Below, piece after piece: positions 1 through 10,933 of a stretch of 64,000 nt of DNA (position 1 is the stretch's first letter; the number at the start of each line of letters is the position of its first letter). The stretch is from Castor canadensis (Eukaryota > Chordata > Mammalia > Rodentia > Castoridae), in contig NC_133397.1 of NCBI RefSeq assembly GCF_047511655.1, forward strand, positions 129,106,308 to 129,170,307. Reading direction: 5' to 3'. Position numbers and translations under genes: made by a program. The notes under the pieces are model-generated. The model did no database searches and had not been told where the DNA came from. It saw nothing but the letters and a program-made list of their open reading frames with translations.

Positions 1-283
1 ACAACAGATCCAACCTAGAAAAACATCGGCAAATCTTAGGACAGCAACTGGATAGTAAGCCTGGATGCCACAATGTTCAGAAACACCAGGCACCATGCTC
101 CAGAATGGACAGAGCACTGTCCAAAGGTAACTTACGCACATGCTGATTGAATCAATGGAGAATTTCAGCAAAAGGCTCTAATAGTGGAATATATACAATA
201 TCAAAACCTCAAGAACTACCCTAGAAAAGGCAGCTTCCCTAAAAAATACTTTAATTAATCGATGCTTAGAAAATGCTAAGATG

Positions 284-507
284 AGCCAGACGTCGGTGGC
301 TCACACCTGTAATCCTAGCTACTTGGGAGGCAGAGAACAATAGGATTGCAATTTGAGGCCAGCCTGGAAAAACAGTTCATTAGACCCTATCTCAAAAATA
401 TCCAGCACAAAGTAAAGGGCTGGCTGAGTGGCTCAAGTGGCAGAGCACCTGCCTAACAAGCATGAGACCCTGAGTTCAAACCCCAGAACCATCAACAAAA
501 CAAAACA
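284..507 (+). repeat. B1-ID composite SINE with perfect target duplication
   Basis: A B1-like left part (ggtggctcacacctgtaatc) joins a tRNA-derived ID-like right part (gagttcaaaccccagaacc) and an A-rich tail. The flanking 16-bp direct repeats agaaaatgctaagatg at 268-283 and 508-523 are identical. Confidence 0.93.
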
Positions 508-1401
508 AGAAAATGCTAAGATGGAAAGTGCTTAGAATAAACACTAGTGTGTTTACATCCCAAAATGGTTCAAATGTGATCAGTTTAGTAGTTTTTAAGC
601 TCTCTTTAGACTTTAAATAAGCATTTATGACTTTAAACAAAAATTACCTATAGTTGAAGAAAATTAAAAAGTCATTAAAAAATAAAGAAGGTGGAGAAAT
701 CACAAAGAAATCTAAAAGGCACACAAATATACTGACAAGGAAAACTTCAGAAACAATCAGGAAAAACAGCATTTCTCCCTCAAAGTGACAAAGAATGTAG
801 AATACTGAATACAGAATGCAGGAAATTTCTGGAAAACATTCTTTTGGTTATTCTGCCTCTGAACTCTATCCAAGAAATAATCCCACCCATTAAAGAAGCT
901 TTACGTCATTACTACAATTTTTTCTCCTTGGATTAGACAAAAACCCCAACAGCATTTTTTTTTTAAATGGAAAAGAAAAATAAAGCTTTCCCATAACTCT
1001 ACTACTTACAATTACATATAACATCTACAAAATAGAATAACTATAAACATAAAGAGGGAATGCCCCACTCAGATCTTCCCATACAGCATATGAACATACA
1101 GCAGTCTGAACTGTCCCTTCATCCTTTCATGTTGCACACATGTATCTCTCTATATATGCACACACACACAGTCGTGAGGTTTATAAGAAGCAGAACTGGT
1201 AAATTCATACATCTGTGTTTCTCTGTGATGTGTTTCTACCACTAAATATAACAGGTAGCTGCTTTTGAGAGTCGAGTATGCCACACTGTTCTGCATGCCT
1301 TTGCATATAGCACACCATTGCAGCTCACAGACTTCCATGTTACTCAAACAACGTTGCATCTTAGTACTGATATATTTACCCCATTCTTAAAAATTTTTGG
1401 G

Positions 1402-1594
1402 TTTTTTTTTGTGGTACTGAGAGTTGAACTCAGGGCCTACACCTTGAGGCTCTCCACCAGTCTTTTTATGATGGTTTTTTTTTGAAATAGGGTCTCAAGA
1501 ACTACTTTCCCAGGATTTGCTTCAAACCACAATCCTCCTAATCTCTGCCTCCTGAGTAGCTGGGATTACAGCAGTGAGCCACAGACTTCCGGCT
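1402..1594 (-). repeat. B1-ID composite SINE
   Basis: Antisense copy: poly-T, ggtactgagagttgaactcag (ID part), then cctgagtagctgggattaca (B1 part). It sits inside an older L1 remnant. Confidence 0.88.
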
Positions 1595-2100
1595 TTACCA
1601 TATTTTTTAAAAAAGGCATTGTTGCAACCACTTTATGCAGATACCACCATTTACTTAACCATGTCTCCATCAATGGGCATTTTGAGTTCTGTTTTTTTTT
1701 TTAATATAACACCAAATATAGTTAAAAAAAAAAGAAATCATTTAGGTAGGGACATTATTAATTGAATTATAATATAATTACATAATGAAACATAATGCTA
1801 CCATAAAATTGATCAATGAAAAGCTATGCAAATATTATTAGAAAATCTAAACTGTATGTGAAGTAAAACAACACATAAAAAAACAAAACTATTAAAACAC
1901 TCTGGATTCAATTATGAAAGAAATCAGTAAGGCAGTTTCTAAACAGGAAACCCTGAGTGATCTTTCTCCCTCTTCTTTTTTCTACTTTTTAAGTTTTCAA
2001 CATTAATAATGTTTTCTCTTAAACAGGCAAGTAAATAAGCTATACTTTCTCTATGTAAGAAATAAAGCCACACAAATTGGTAATTTTAAGTCTTTAAGAG

Positions 2101-2185
2101 TGGCTGGGAGAGTGGCTCAAGTAGTAGAGTACCTGCCTAGCAAGAGTGAAGCCCTTAGCTCAAACCCCACTACTGGCAAATAAAA
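2101..2185 (+). repeat. ID-type SINE
   Basis: tRNA-derived monomer (gtggctcaagtagtagag, then tagctcaaaccccactac). It is flanked by ctttaaga direct repeats. Confidence 0.87.
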
Positions 2186-2391
2186 CTTTAAGAAGCTGAT
2201 TTATCTAAATGCAAAAACTATTAAGTTCCCCTAAATCATTTTCAGACATAAGATTAATTTCATAATGTCAATATTATATTAACATATAAAAAGTCTAGGT
2301 ATAACACAGGCAATAGAATGTCTTTCCAATATAAATGTTAAAATTATTACAATTATTTTCTATTGGCATGTCATCACTTCAAGATACATAC

Positions 2392-2553
2392 TTTTGCTTT
2401 CGATTGTGTTAATTCAAAGTGGACAGATTCTATTTTAGTCATTAAAGAATGATTCTGTGTGACCAAACAAGCATTCTGCTGCCTCAGTTTATTAAGTTTC
2501 TCTCGAAGGTTTTTAATTTCCTGATCCACTGAAGGAGAAGATGGAAAAGGCAT
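2392..2553 (-). CDS. CCDC18: CCDC18 third coding exon (coiled-coil start)
   Basis: The acceptor is tttcag|ATG at 2554/2553 and the donor AAAA|gtatgt at 2392/2391. It is 162 nt, 54 codons in phase 0, with strong leucine/charged heptads ([20 protein letters not shown]). Confidence 0.93.
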
Positions 2554-5500
2554 CTGAAAAGTAAGACAGAGCAATCTAAATTATTCAGGGGTTACATATA
2601 ATTAAAGGAAAATGACATGTAATTGTCGTTAAAATGACTTAGTGGCTCAGGAAAGTGAGTTAGAACATTTAGTGAGTGATTAAAAAGTATGTCAGATAAT
2701 CATTTACTCTTTTTTACAGCTGGTAGTGCATAAATTAAGTACAACTTGGATGACAGTGTACTGTTAAACCTGCCTGATATTACCCTATGAATCAACAACA
2801 TCACTCCTCAGTATAAATCTAATAGGAACTTTCATACTTTTGTACTTGAAGATATAAAAATATACATAGCTACAGTGTCCATAAGAGATAATGGGAGGAA
2901 CCTATATATCCACCAAGAAATAAAATATTCTTTAATCTGTACATATTTCTACATATTTTACAATAAATTTTAATTTTCATGAGGGTTATGATTTTGAAAA
3001 CATTATTTAATTTTTTGAGTCATCTATTTATGCATTTTAAAAATTTTGACTAGAGCTAGGCAGGTGCATGTGTGTAATCCCAGCTATGTGAGAGATGGAG
3101 CTAGAGCCAGCCCAGGCACGAAATGAGCAAGACCCCCATCTCAACCAGAAGCAAGGTGTATGGCAGGTGCCTGTGTTCCCAGCAATGGGGAGGTATAGGA
3201 AGGAGGATGTCAGTCCAAAGGCTGGCCCTGGTAAAAAATACATGACCCAATCTGTAAAAAAGAAAATAAAAAAGGGCTGGGAGTATGGCTCAGCATACAC
3301 AGGACATGTCTAGCAAGTGTGAAGCCCTGAGTACTGCCACCTCCCAAATCTGCCTGTCTATCTTGATCTTCTAATTTAGTAACTGATTCCCAGTGCAGAC
3401 ACAAATAATACAAATTGCCCACTTCCCTTGCCTCTTTATACGAAAACCAGCATATCACATGTCCTTGCATTTTTAACTTGAAGAATATACACTGGCAAGC
3501 TTTCCAGTCATGATATTGAGAAACTCATGTTCTTTTTTCCTGAACTGCGTAGTTTCCATGGCATGAATGAACCATCATTTATTCAATCATTTATTACTAG
3601 ACACTGGAGCCATTCCTAATCTTTTTCTTATCAGAAACAATGACTAGCTTTTCATTTGACCGGATATCTGTAAGATAATTATCCAGGTAAATATTGTCAA
3701 CCACCTCTCTAAAGGAGTGGTTCATTTTGCATTCCCACCAGCAATGTGTACCCCACCAATATCACAGGAGTACCAAACATATGAATAACAAAGGTATACA
3801 GTTTTATTTTGAATTAAAGTGAAACATCTTTGGACTTGTGTGAACATGTTCCAAGCCCATCAGTTACTGAGCTTTTCTTCCCACTTTCTAGGAGCTCTTC
3901 ACACACTAGAGATCAGCCCCCCATCTTTGATAGGCATTATCAGTACTTCTCCCTCCTACTTGTGATTTGCCTTTGATTTTACTTATGAAAAAACATGGTA
4001 ATTTCAACCATTGCATGTATATGGTACAAATGATCAGTAATTTGTATTAGTATAGGAATCAAAGGTCCTAGAATTACATGCTCTTTATACATGGAATTTG
4101 AATTTATTTTTAAAAATGTAGGCCCACAAAGGTTTACTATGGCTTACTGAAGGTTGGCTTTCTGAAGCAGAAAGGCAAATTTTCATTTTAAAAAAGTATG
4201 ATGTGCAAATGCAACCATCTGTGCATGTGTGTTGGAGACGTGTGTTGGGACTAAGAATAGGAAAAGAAGGATGGAAGGGAGGTTAAGGTTTGAGACGAGA
4301 GGTAAGTATGGGGAAAGGTAATGGTAGAATGGAAAGAGGGGAAACTGCAGATACCACTGACAGCCTTATGGGTAATGAAAGCAGAACAGTTCAATGCTAT
4401 CACACACAGTGCTTGATCCAGGCTAAATGGTGGACATATATCACTTGATAAATAATTATCTATTATTTACAGGGCAAGTGCTAAAATCAAAGAGGATTCA
4501 TTTGAGAAAAGAAGACATTTACCTGCAAAAAGACAATAAATAAACATGTGTTTAAAAATAGGCTAATACGCTAAGATGAAGATGTTCTTGTAGAACATAA
4601 AAAGAACAATTATATTTAAATTCTTAAACTACAGTAGAAGACCATGGAAAATATGAAGAAGACATTTAAAGAAAAATGATTTGAAGTAGCAGGTCTGAAA
4701 ATAATAACCTTATCTCTTGACTTTTTTTGAAAATCAGTGGTACTACCAGATGTCTTACAAACATTCTTATAAGGAAAGTAATTCACAAGTCCCGAGTGGC
4801 TAGGCTGAGAAAGATCCTCCAAAATGAGCCTTTCAGACCTTGAGGGATTAGAGGTAAAATCAGAATTTTCACTTGGACTAACACTAGAGAAAAAAGAAAA
4901 AAGAAAAAAAAAATACTTTAGTTCTTACATCGTTTTAAGTATTTACTACAAATTTCTATATATTTAAGAAAACAGAAAATAACTGGAAGTGGGATGCTGA
5001 CACTTAAGATACACAGTTATCATAAGGCAATGTTTCCACTAAAATTTGGTGAAATGGGGGTTTACACTCAGGGTTCACACTCACATAGCAGGTGGTCTAC
5101 CACTTGATCCACACCTCCAGACCATTTTGTGCTGGTTAGTTTGGAGATGGGGGCCTCACAAACTATTCACCCAGACTGGCCTCAAACCGTGATCCTCCCA
5201 ATCTCAGCTTCCCAAGTAGCTAGGATTACAGGTGTAAGCACCGGTACCCAGGCCCCACTCAATTTTAAATAAACAATGATTAGTTCTAAACTTGGCTATC
5301 TATGTGCTTGCTGAGCCTCAAAGCTAGGATTACTTACAATTCAAAAAACTGTTATAGGCTGGAGGTATAGTTCAACTGGTAGAGCACTTGCTTTGCAAGC
5401 ATGAAGCCCTGAGTTCAAACCCCAGTCCCACCAAAAAAAAAAAAAAAAAACCACCACCACACAGTTATAACAATGAAAAATTAATGAAGTCCCAAGCATG

Positions 5501-5973
5501 TATTTTATATTCTGATTCCTAATACGTTAAAGGTGCTTTTTTCTTTTGGCAGTACTGAGGAATGAACTCAGGGCCTCGCATTTAATAAGCGGATGCTCTA
5601 ACACTGAGCCACACCCCCAATCCTAAACCTGCTTTCTTAATATGTAAATGTTCTGATATTCGTTATTCCTTCCTAAACTGAGAGTTACATTAAAAGGTGT
5701 ACAAAATTAGATCTTATTCCAGAGGCATATTAAAGACATGCAATCATGAAACGCAACCACTCATAACTTCCGTTTATGAATGTGCATTCGTAAGTTAAAG
5801 CAGTTCTCTGAATTCTACGTAGGATTTTGTTTTGCTTACCTGGATAGCTCTTCCCCTAAACTCTGCAAATTCCATTCTGTTAACTTTAGCTCGTGTCTCA
5901 GTGAAGCAACATTTGCAAGCAAGCTTTCTTCTTCATTGTCTTTACTGTAGTAGTCTGATATACTAGATTCCAT
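2392..5973 (-). CDS. CCDC18: CCDC18, N-terminal part (three coding exons; gene continues past the left edge)
   Basis: Coiled-coil domain-containing protein 18, a long, mostly alpha-helical protein of uncertain biochemical role. Seen: minus-strand exons 5840-5975 (ATG at 5973), 4709-4883 and 2392-2553. They join in frame (134, 175 and 162 coding bases) into 157 codons. The first exon begins [19 protein letters not shown]. The second encodes a low-complexity Ser/Pro-rich linker ([17 protein letters not shown]). The third begins a heptad-rich coiled coil ([19 protein letters not shown]). All borders are AG/GT. The match to human CCDC18 is from memory of the family and is close over all three exons. 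No further exon was found in 1-2391, so the rest lies outside the window. The start is chosen because this ATG sits 2 nt after the first acceptor and matches the known N-terminus. Transcription probably starts in the CpG island near 15.5-15.7 kb, giving a first intron of about 9.6 kb that carries a provirus. Confidence 0.93.
3054..3345 (+). repeat. Long composite SINE (two B1-like modules plus ID)
   Basis: Two successive modules each carry a ‘gtgcctgtgttcccagc’-type core (near 3066 and 3165), followed by an ID-type module (gggctgggagtatggctcag) ending near gaagccctgagtactgcc. Confidence 0.8.
3540..3765 (-). mobile_element. Old L1 3'-region fragment, antisense
   Basis: Contains the L1 antisense signatures ttcattttgcattcccacc and agcaatgtgtaccc, and an upstream ‘gccattcctaatc’ word. 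Strongly decayed. Confidence 0.6.
4709..4883 (-). CDS. CCDC18: CCDC18 second coding exon
   Basis: The acceptor is tctctag|T at 4884/4883 and the donor AAG|gttatt at 4709/4708. The 175 nt complete a Ser codon and end in phase 0. The product includes [18 protein letters not shown] and ends KKSRDK. The donor is weaker than consensus. Confidence 0.92.
5052..5252 (-). repeat. B1-ID composite SINE
   Basis: Antisense ID part (gggtttacactcagggttc), then a B1 part ending caagtagctaggattacagg. Diverged. Confidence 0.85.
5357..5450 (+). repeat. ID-type SINE with A-tail and (CCA)n
   Basis: ggctggaggtatagttcaac, then gagttcaaaccccagtccc, an A18 tail and a short CCA repeat. Probable gttata target duplication. 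Confidence 0.9.
5537..5624 (-). repeat. ID-type SINE
   Basis: Antisense monomer: ttggcagtactgaggaatga, then actgagccacacccccaatc. Confidence 0.85.
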
Positions 5974-5975
5974 TT
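5840..5975 (-). CDS. CCDC18: CCDC18 first coding exon
   Basis: The acceptor (tttttaag) lies after an 18-20 nt pyrimidine run, and AA precedes the ATG at 5973. The donor is CAG|gtaagc at 5840/5839. It encodes 44 codons plus two bases, acidic at first and then helical ([20 protein letters not shown]). Confidence 0.93.
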
Positions 5976-6671
5976 CTTAAAAAAAAAAAAAAAAAAAGGA
6001 ACTTCTTGTATCTTCCCTGAAAGATGCCATGGTCAGTCAAAATATTCTCAAAGTAATAGAATTTAACTTTTGAAATGCCTTGAAATCTTTATGGCAGTTT
6101 AAAACAGAGCAATAACAAGAACAATGAATTCCTCTGTGGTGTAAAGTCATATGGAAAGTTCAATGCAATTTCAATGGATTAATTTTTCATTTTAGGGTCC
6201 TGCCATTACAGTCCCCCTTTTCCTAAGTACCTATATTCTTCCTAAAAGTATTTTTATTCCTTGCTAAATACAAAGAAACTACTATAAAACAAATTAATTT
6301 GCTCAAGCCCATGCAACTGTAAACAATCAAACCAAGATGAATCCAGATCATCAGGGTCCAATGCCCCTTTAATTGTTAAACTACTTTCTGATTACCACTA
6401 TGTGTCCATTTCAATATACAGTGTTTGGATTTTCATAATTCTATGAGCACTGGAGATCTGATAATTTTATCACTACAATCCTTAATATTTTCTAAGGTGG
6501 CAATTTATTACCAGATAAAAAATTATCTTCTCCCATTCACAATGGTTGTTAAAGCCACAGATCAAAATGATATTTGGCAGTTAACAGAAGTGAAGAAGGG
6601 CTTTTGTTTCTTCAATTCATGAGCTGGTTGTGAAATTCTCATTGAATTTCTTTCACATAAAAAATCATGAC

Positions 6672-6767
6672 GAGGTCTGGCAGAGTTGCTCAAGTGGTAG
6701 AGCACCTGGCCTAGTAAGTGTGAGGCCCTGAGTTCAAACCCCAACACCACCAAAAAAAAAAAAATCA
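6672..6767 (+). repeat. ID-type SINE
   Basis: gtctggcagagttgctcaag, then gagttcaaaccccaacacc and an A-tail. Flanked by aaaatcatga direct repeats at 6661-6670 and 6771-6780. Confidence 0.92.
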
Positions 6768-6941
6768 TGACAAAGGCCAGCATTTTCTTACTGCCATTAT
6801 TATTAAAAAAAAAAAAAAAAAACCAACAACAAAAACGACAGCTTCACAATCTCTCCTCCTCCTCTTCCAGTAGTGCTCCTGCACCACCTCAGACTCTCAG
6901 TTCTCTTGCAGGTCCCATCTACCTTTTCTGAACGAAGGTAC

Positions 6942-7344
6942 TGCTGAAACCATCCTAAAGATGGCAATGGAGGAAGTGCAACAAGTCATCTTCTGCCCAG
7001 AAAGCCTTGCACAAAGACCTGAGCAACTCCCCAAGCTCATGACGGAACTGACCAGTGGGTGGCAGTTGGGCAACACCTTGAGAGACCAACGCAGGGCCCA
7101 ACGGGGAGAGAGAGGTGGGACAGGACAAGGGCATTATCGGGTCTATAGAAAGGAAAACCATGATGTCTCAGTGGACTACTGACTTCCATCCTGTTTCTCT
7201 GCTTCTCCACCCACAGGCCTTTACTTTCACTTCTCAATCTCACTTTCACTTTCATTCCTATCTTTAATTCTTTAAAGAAATAGAGAACAAGGGCCTACCT
7301 CACCCATGCAAGACTACAACAGCTGCACCCTTGTGCATCATTCT
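6942..7344 (+). repeat. 5' LTR of the provirus
   Basis: Begins TGCTGAAACC and matches 13642-14046 through gcatcattct. It carries a TATA-like gtctatagaaagg at 7141-7153 and a variant polyadenylation word (AATAGA) near 7282. The terminal CA is not clear: the nearest is at 7339-7340, four bases before the primer site. A 73-codon frame (6961-7182) is open within U3. Confidence 0.85.
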
Positions 7345-7362
7345 TGGTGCCCAACAGGGGGC
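7345..7362 (+). other. Retroviral primer-binding-like site
   Basis: TGGTGCCCAACAGGGGGC lies directly after the 5' LTR. From knowledge of tRNA 3' ends it matches the complement of tRNA-Lys(1,2) at 15 of 18 positions, and two of the differences fit CpG decay. Primer identity is inference. Confidence 0.6.
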
Positions 7363-9310
7363 CTGAGTTGAGGGACCTTGCTCCAACATCAAAGGTTGGT
7401 ATCAGGCATGCTGAAGTGGGGAAGAGTACCTGGGAAGGGACCGTGATTGTCTGGCATTCCTGTGGACTCTTCTCCCACAAGGTTGGACTCCCTGGCTGAC
7501 TCACTTCTCTGGTTGTCTCTCCAGAAGGAGGAGTTCCCTTTGGAAACCTGGGAGGGATACCCCAAGCTCTCTACAGCTGACAGTTAACCCAAGAAATCAG
7601 GGGCTGGCTGGGGGTTTATACCAGACTGCCATATGCCACGAGGGCTTTTGCTTCTGCTTTCCTCTCTTTCACTTCTGTTCTCTTTTCCTCTCTCCTTCCA
7701 TGGGTCAGAATGAATGGTCACCCTGTCTGTCCTAGACAACAATGGGCTTCCTCCTTCAGTCAGGCCTGGGAAAAGTCCCTACATTGTTGTCCGAGGCCTA
7801 GTCACTAGACTGTGCCCCTCAGGAACTTCCCTGTCCTTTTTTGCAGTCCCCTTTTTGATTGGGCCCAATGCATAGGAATATTCTCAGTCCTGCACTTAGC
7901 TGAGCATGTCCCTGGTCTGCCCTCACAGAAGGAAGGGGTCTAAGCCTGATTGCCCAGTTGAAATAGCCACCATTATAGTTGTCTCACATGGTGTCCCCTT
8001 GGAATGACCCCCATTTTTCAAGACTATCTGGGAGGGGAAACTTCACTGACAGGCCCCTTGAGGATCCTTCCTCTAGACACACAAGCTCTTTTGGCTGTCC
8101 TGCAGCCCTTTATAAATAGGATCATATTTGAATTAGAGGCCTTCCATTCTTACAAGAGAGGCAGATATCTGGGTCATAAGTCAACCAGGCAAAGGAATTG
8201 TCCAGGTCACACTGGTACAGACACTGTGTTTCTCCCAGACCTTAGCCATAGGTGTGCAGCAGAGAAAGTGAAAGGAGAATGGGAGCCTTCTCCTGAGTGG
8301 GTGGTTTCCCCTACCCGGGGATGCTGGGAAAAAAGGAATCCCCATATTGATCAATTTCTTATCCCTCCTTTTAGATGGAAGTTCAAGCTTCCCAAATGCC
8401 TGAGGGATCCCCTCTTGCCTGTCTGTTGAAACACTGGAGGAATCTTGACCCAGAAAGTCTGTGAAAGAAGATACTCCTCTTCTATTGCACTCAGGCCAGG
8501 CCCTAACACCCTCTGGGGGATCAGGAGAAATGGCCCGAAGGGGGAAGCATTAGTTACTATACCATCTTAGAGCTACTTATTTTGTACAAAGGAGGGAAAG
8601 TGGGTGGAGGCTCCGTATGTTCAGCTTTTCTTTTACCAGAGGGACTACTCACAATGGCTAGAGGCATGTGGGCTGGACTGCCAGACCTTGGCTGTTTTCT
8701 GTAGGGGACCTTCCTCTGAACATCCCAATCTGCCTGAACAACAAGATCCAGAGGGCACCCCTAGATCCTCCCCCACTTGCAAAGACCACCCCCTCAAGGG
8801 ACCACCCCCTAGAAAGGGAATTCCCCCATCCAGAGAGCTACTAACATCTCTCCTAATCTGAAGGACTCAATAAAACCCCCCGCCCCCAAGGATGCCCTAC
8901 AAAACATAGTAAATGTGACACCAGGCTCACAGGACACTGTCCTAAAGGAAAAATTCCTTACACAATCAGCCCCAGACATTCACAGATAGCTTCAAAAACT
9001 GGCAGCTGAGGGAGGCAGGAACTAGACTAGACATAGACAGCTATGTCTGTATTCTATAATAGGGATCTGGAAAAAGAAAGATAAGCGGAAAGAGGCTTTG
9101 ATCACTATGCTCTGGATAGCTTCCTCTGGATCAGGTCCAGGCCCATGGACCTGCTTCCACTGTGGATAGGAAGGCAATTTCTGGACGGAGTGCTCCCAGT
9201 GGAATAATCAACCGCTGGTTCCCTGCCCCACTTGTAAGAGTAACCATTGGAAGACAGGCTGCCCTTGGCTCTTGACAGAGTCGAATACACAGCCCTCCAA
9301 GCAATGATAG
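7363..9310 (+). pseudogene. gag remnant (matrix/capsid/nucleocapsid-like)
   Basis: The first part (7363-7990) is a leader with no clear frame. 8004-8429 is open for 141 codons, and 8604-8861 for 85 codons. A capsid C-terminus-like segment reads SAPDIH then, after a stop, LQKLAAEG near 8968-9012. A basic stretch follows (9063-9105). A nucleocapsid-like segment has two Cys-rich knuckles. The first (9148-9190) has C-F-H-C and a later C but an in-frame stop, and no His at the ligand site. The second (9216-9255) reads CPTCKSNHWKTGC. Gag would form the virion core; here it is split by stops and frameshifts and cannot be a full polyprotein. Confidence 0.72.
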
Positions 9311-9339
9311 GTCTCAGGACTTCCCATCCAGACTCCTGT

Positions 9340-9760
9340 GACCACAGTACAGACTAAGGAGCCCCAGATTGTACTTAACCATTGAAAGGCACAAAGTCAG
9401 CTTCCTCCTTGAGCATACTTTTCAGTTATTCCTTTTTCTCCTGGACCCAGATCCTCAAATGAGGTTATTGTTTAGGGCATATTGGGCCAGCCCTTGGAGC
9501 ATTATTTTACCCAATCACTTGCCTGCTCCCGAGAGGATTTCCACTTCTGTCACTCCTTTTAATTGCTACAGAAACCCCTACTCCTCTGTTGGAACAAGAC
9601 TTCTTGCCCAGATTGAAAGTCCAGATTCTTCTATCCCCAGGGGAGTATTTTTGCCTAACTTGGATAGAGACCCAGGTGGATCCCATGGTGTGGACAGATG
9701 GGCACACAGTGGAGAGAGCACTAACAACAGCCCTGGCCTGGGTCCACTTTAAGGGTCCCT
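9340..9760 (+). pseudogene. Retroviral protease (pro) remnant
   Basis: The frame 9369-9752 has the hydrophobic lead-in LTIERHKVSFLLEHT. Where the catalytic Asp-Thr/Ser-Gly of an aspartic protease is expected the sequence reads Glu-His-Thr, so the active site is lost. The following segment is partly shifted. The role in the family is polyprotein cleavage; here it is inactive by inspection. Confidence 0.6.
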
Positions 9761-9944
9761 CTTAATTTACTCACCAAAAACAGTATTCTTTTAGGCCAGA
9801 AGCCAAGAAGGAACTAATCCATAGTATCAAAAGACTAAAAGAACGGGACTTTTAATTAAATGTTCCAGCCCTAATAATACCCCTATTTTAGGAATCAGAA
9901 GGAGACCTGACAAATAGAGGCTGATTCAAGATCTCTGCCTGGTT
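9760..9944 (+). pseudogene. Reverse transcriptase, N-terminal remnant (upstream of L1 insertion)
   Basis: Translation shows an RT fingers-like segment (PEAKKELIHSIKRLKERD near 9799-9850) with later stops and a shift, ending at ‘DLCLV’-type sequence where the L1 interrupts. It continues at 10934. Confidence 0.75.
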
Positions 9945-10919
9945 CCACCTCACCCCTGTTAGAATAGCCATCATCAGCAACACCACCAACAACAGGTGTT
10001 GGCGAGGATGCGGGGGAAAAAGGAACCCTCTTACACTGTTGGTGGGAATGTAGACTAGTACAACCACTCTGGAAAAAAATTTGGAGGCTACTTAAAAAGC
10101 TAGACATTGATCTACCATTAGATCCAGCAATACCACTCTTGGGGATATACCCAAAAGACTGTGACACAGGTGACTCCAGAGGCACCTGCACACCTATGTT
10201 TATTGCGGCACTATTCACAATAGCCAAGTTATGGAAACAGCCAAGATGCCCCACCACTGATGAATGGATTAACAAAATGTGGTATCTATACAGAATGGAA
10301 TTTTATGCAGCCATGAAGAAGAACGAAATGTTATCATTCGCTGGTAAATGGATGGCATTGGAGATCAATCTGAGTGAGGTTAGCCTGGCCCAAAAGACCA
10401 AAAATCGTATGTTCTCCCTCATATGTGGACATTAGATCAAGGGCAAACACAACAATGGGATTGGACTATGAGCACATAAAAGCGAGAGCACACAAGGGAG
10501 GGGTGAGGATAAGTAAGACACCTAAAAAACTACCTAGCATTTGTTTCCCTTAACGCAGAGAAACTAAAGCAGATACCTTAAAAGCAACTGAGGCCAACAG
10601 GAAAAGGGGACCAGGAACTAGAGAAAAGGTTAGATCAAAAAGATTTAACCTAGAAGGTAACACCCACACACAGGAAATCAATGTGAGTCAACTCCCTGTA
10701 TAGCTATCCTTATCTCAACCAGCAAAAACCCTTGTTCCTTCCTATTATTGCTTATACTCTCTCTACAACAAAATTAGAAATAAGGGAAAAATAGTTTCTG
10801 CTGGGTATTGGGGGGGGGAGAGGGAGGGGGCGGAGTGGGTGGTAAGGGAGGGGGTGGGGGAAGGGGGGAGAAATGAACCAAGCCTTGTATGCACATATGA
10901 ATAATAAGAGAAAAAAAAA
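9945..10919 (+). mobile_element. 5'-truncated LINE-1 insertion inside the proviral RT
   Basis: Begins within the end of ORF2 (ttacactgttggtgggaatg; ggatatacccaaaagactg). It includes the ORF2 C-terminus (open frame 10139-10435 with [13 protein letters not shown]), then a 3' UTR with a long G-rich polypurine tract (10808-10868) and a poly-A end. It is flanked by identical 14-bp duplications, atctctgcctggtt, at 9931-9944 and 10920-10933. Same strand as the provirus. Younger than the provirus because it interrupts it. Confidence 0.95.
10808..10868 (+). other. G-rich polypurine tract of L1 3' UTR
   Basis: Many G runs of three or more (a G10 run at 10809, then gggag, ggggg and gtggggg words). G-quadruplex-prone on the plus strand; a known feature of L1 3' UTRs. 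Confidence 0.8.
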
Positions 10920-10933
10920 ATCTCTGCCTGGTT

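Larger units (their letters stand above)
1..2391 (-). other. CCDC18: CCDC18 intron 3 of the coding region (partial)
   Basis: No exon was recognised on either strand. It holds SINEs at 284-507, 1402-1594 and 2101-2185, a probable old antisense L1 piece near 1600-1700 (around the words catcaatgggcattttgag), a short CA run near 1157, and otherwise AT-rich unique sequence. Confidence 0.8.
2554..4708 (-). other. CCDC18: CCDC18 intron 2 of the coding region
   Basis: Contains a long composite SINE (3054-3345), an antisense L1 fragment (about 3540-3765) and AT-rich unique DNA. A purine-rich stretch lies near 4255-4345. No exon was seen. Confidence 0.8.
4884..5839 (-). other. CCDC18: CCDC18 intron 1 of the coding region (repeat-filled)
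   Basis: About 955 bp between the first two coding exons, with three SINEs (5052-5252, 5357-5450, 5537-5624). No other feature was seen. Confidence 0.85.

Noticed and set aside
418-507. tRNA gene because of A/B-box-like sequence
   Set aside because: It is the tRNA-derived ID part of a SINE, with an A-rich tail and target duplication. The same holds for the other ID copies.
8004-8429. 141-codon proviral ORF as an active gag gene
   Set aside because: It is an open fragment only. The rest of gag is broken and no start/stop context supports expression.
10139-10435. 98-codon ORF as a host gene
   Set aside because: It is the C-terminal end of L1 ORF2 inside a truncated L1.
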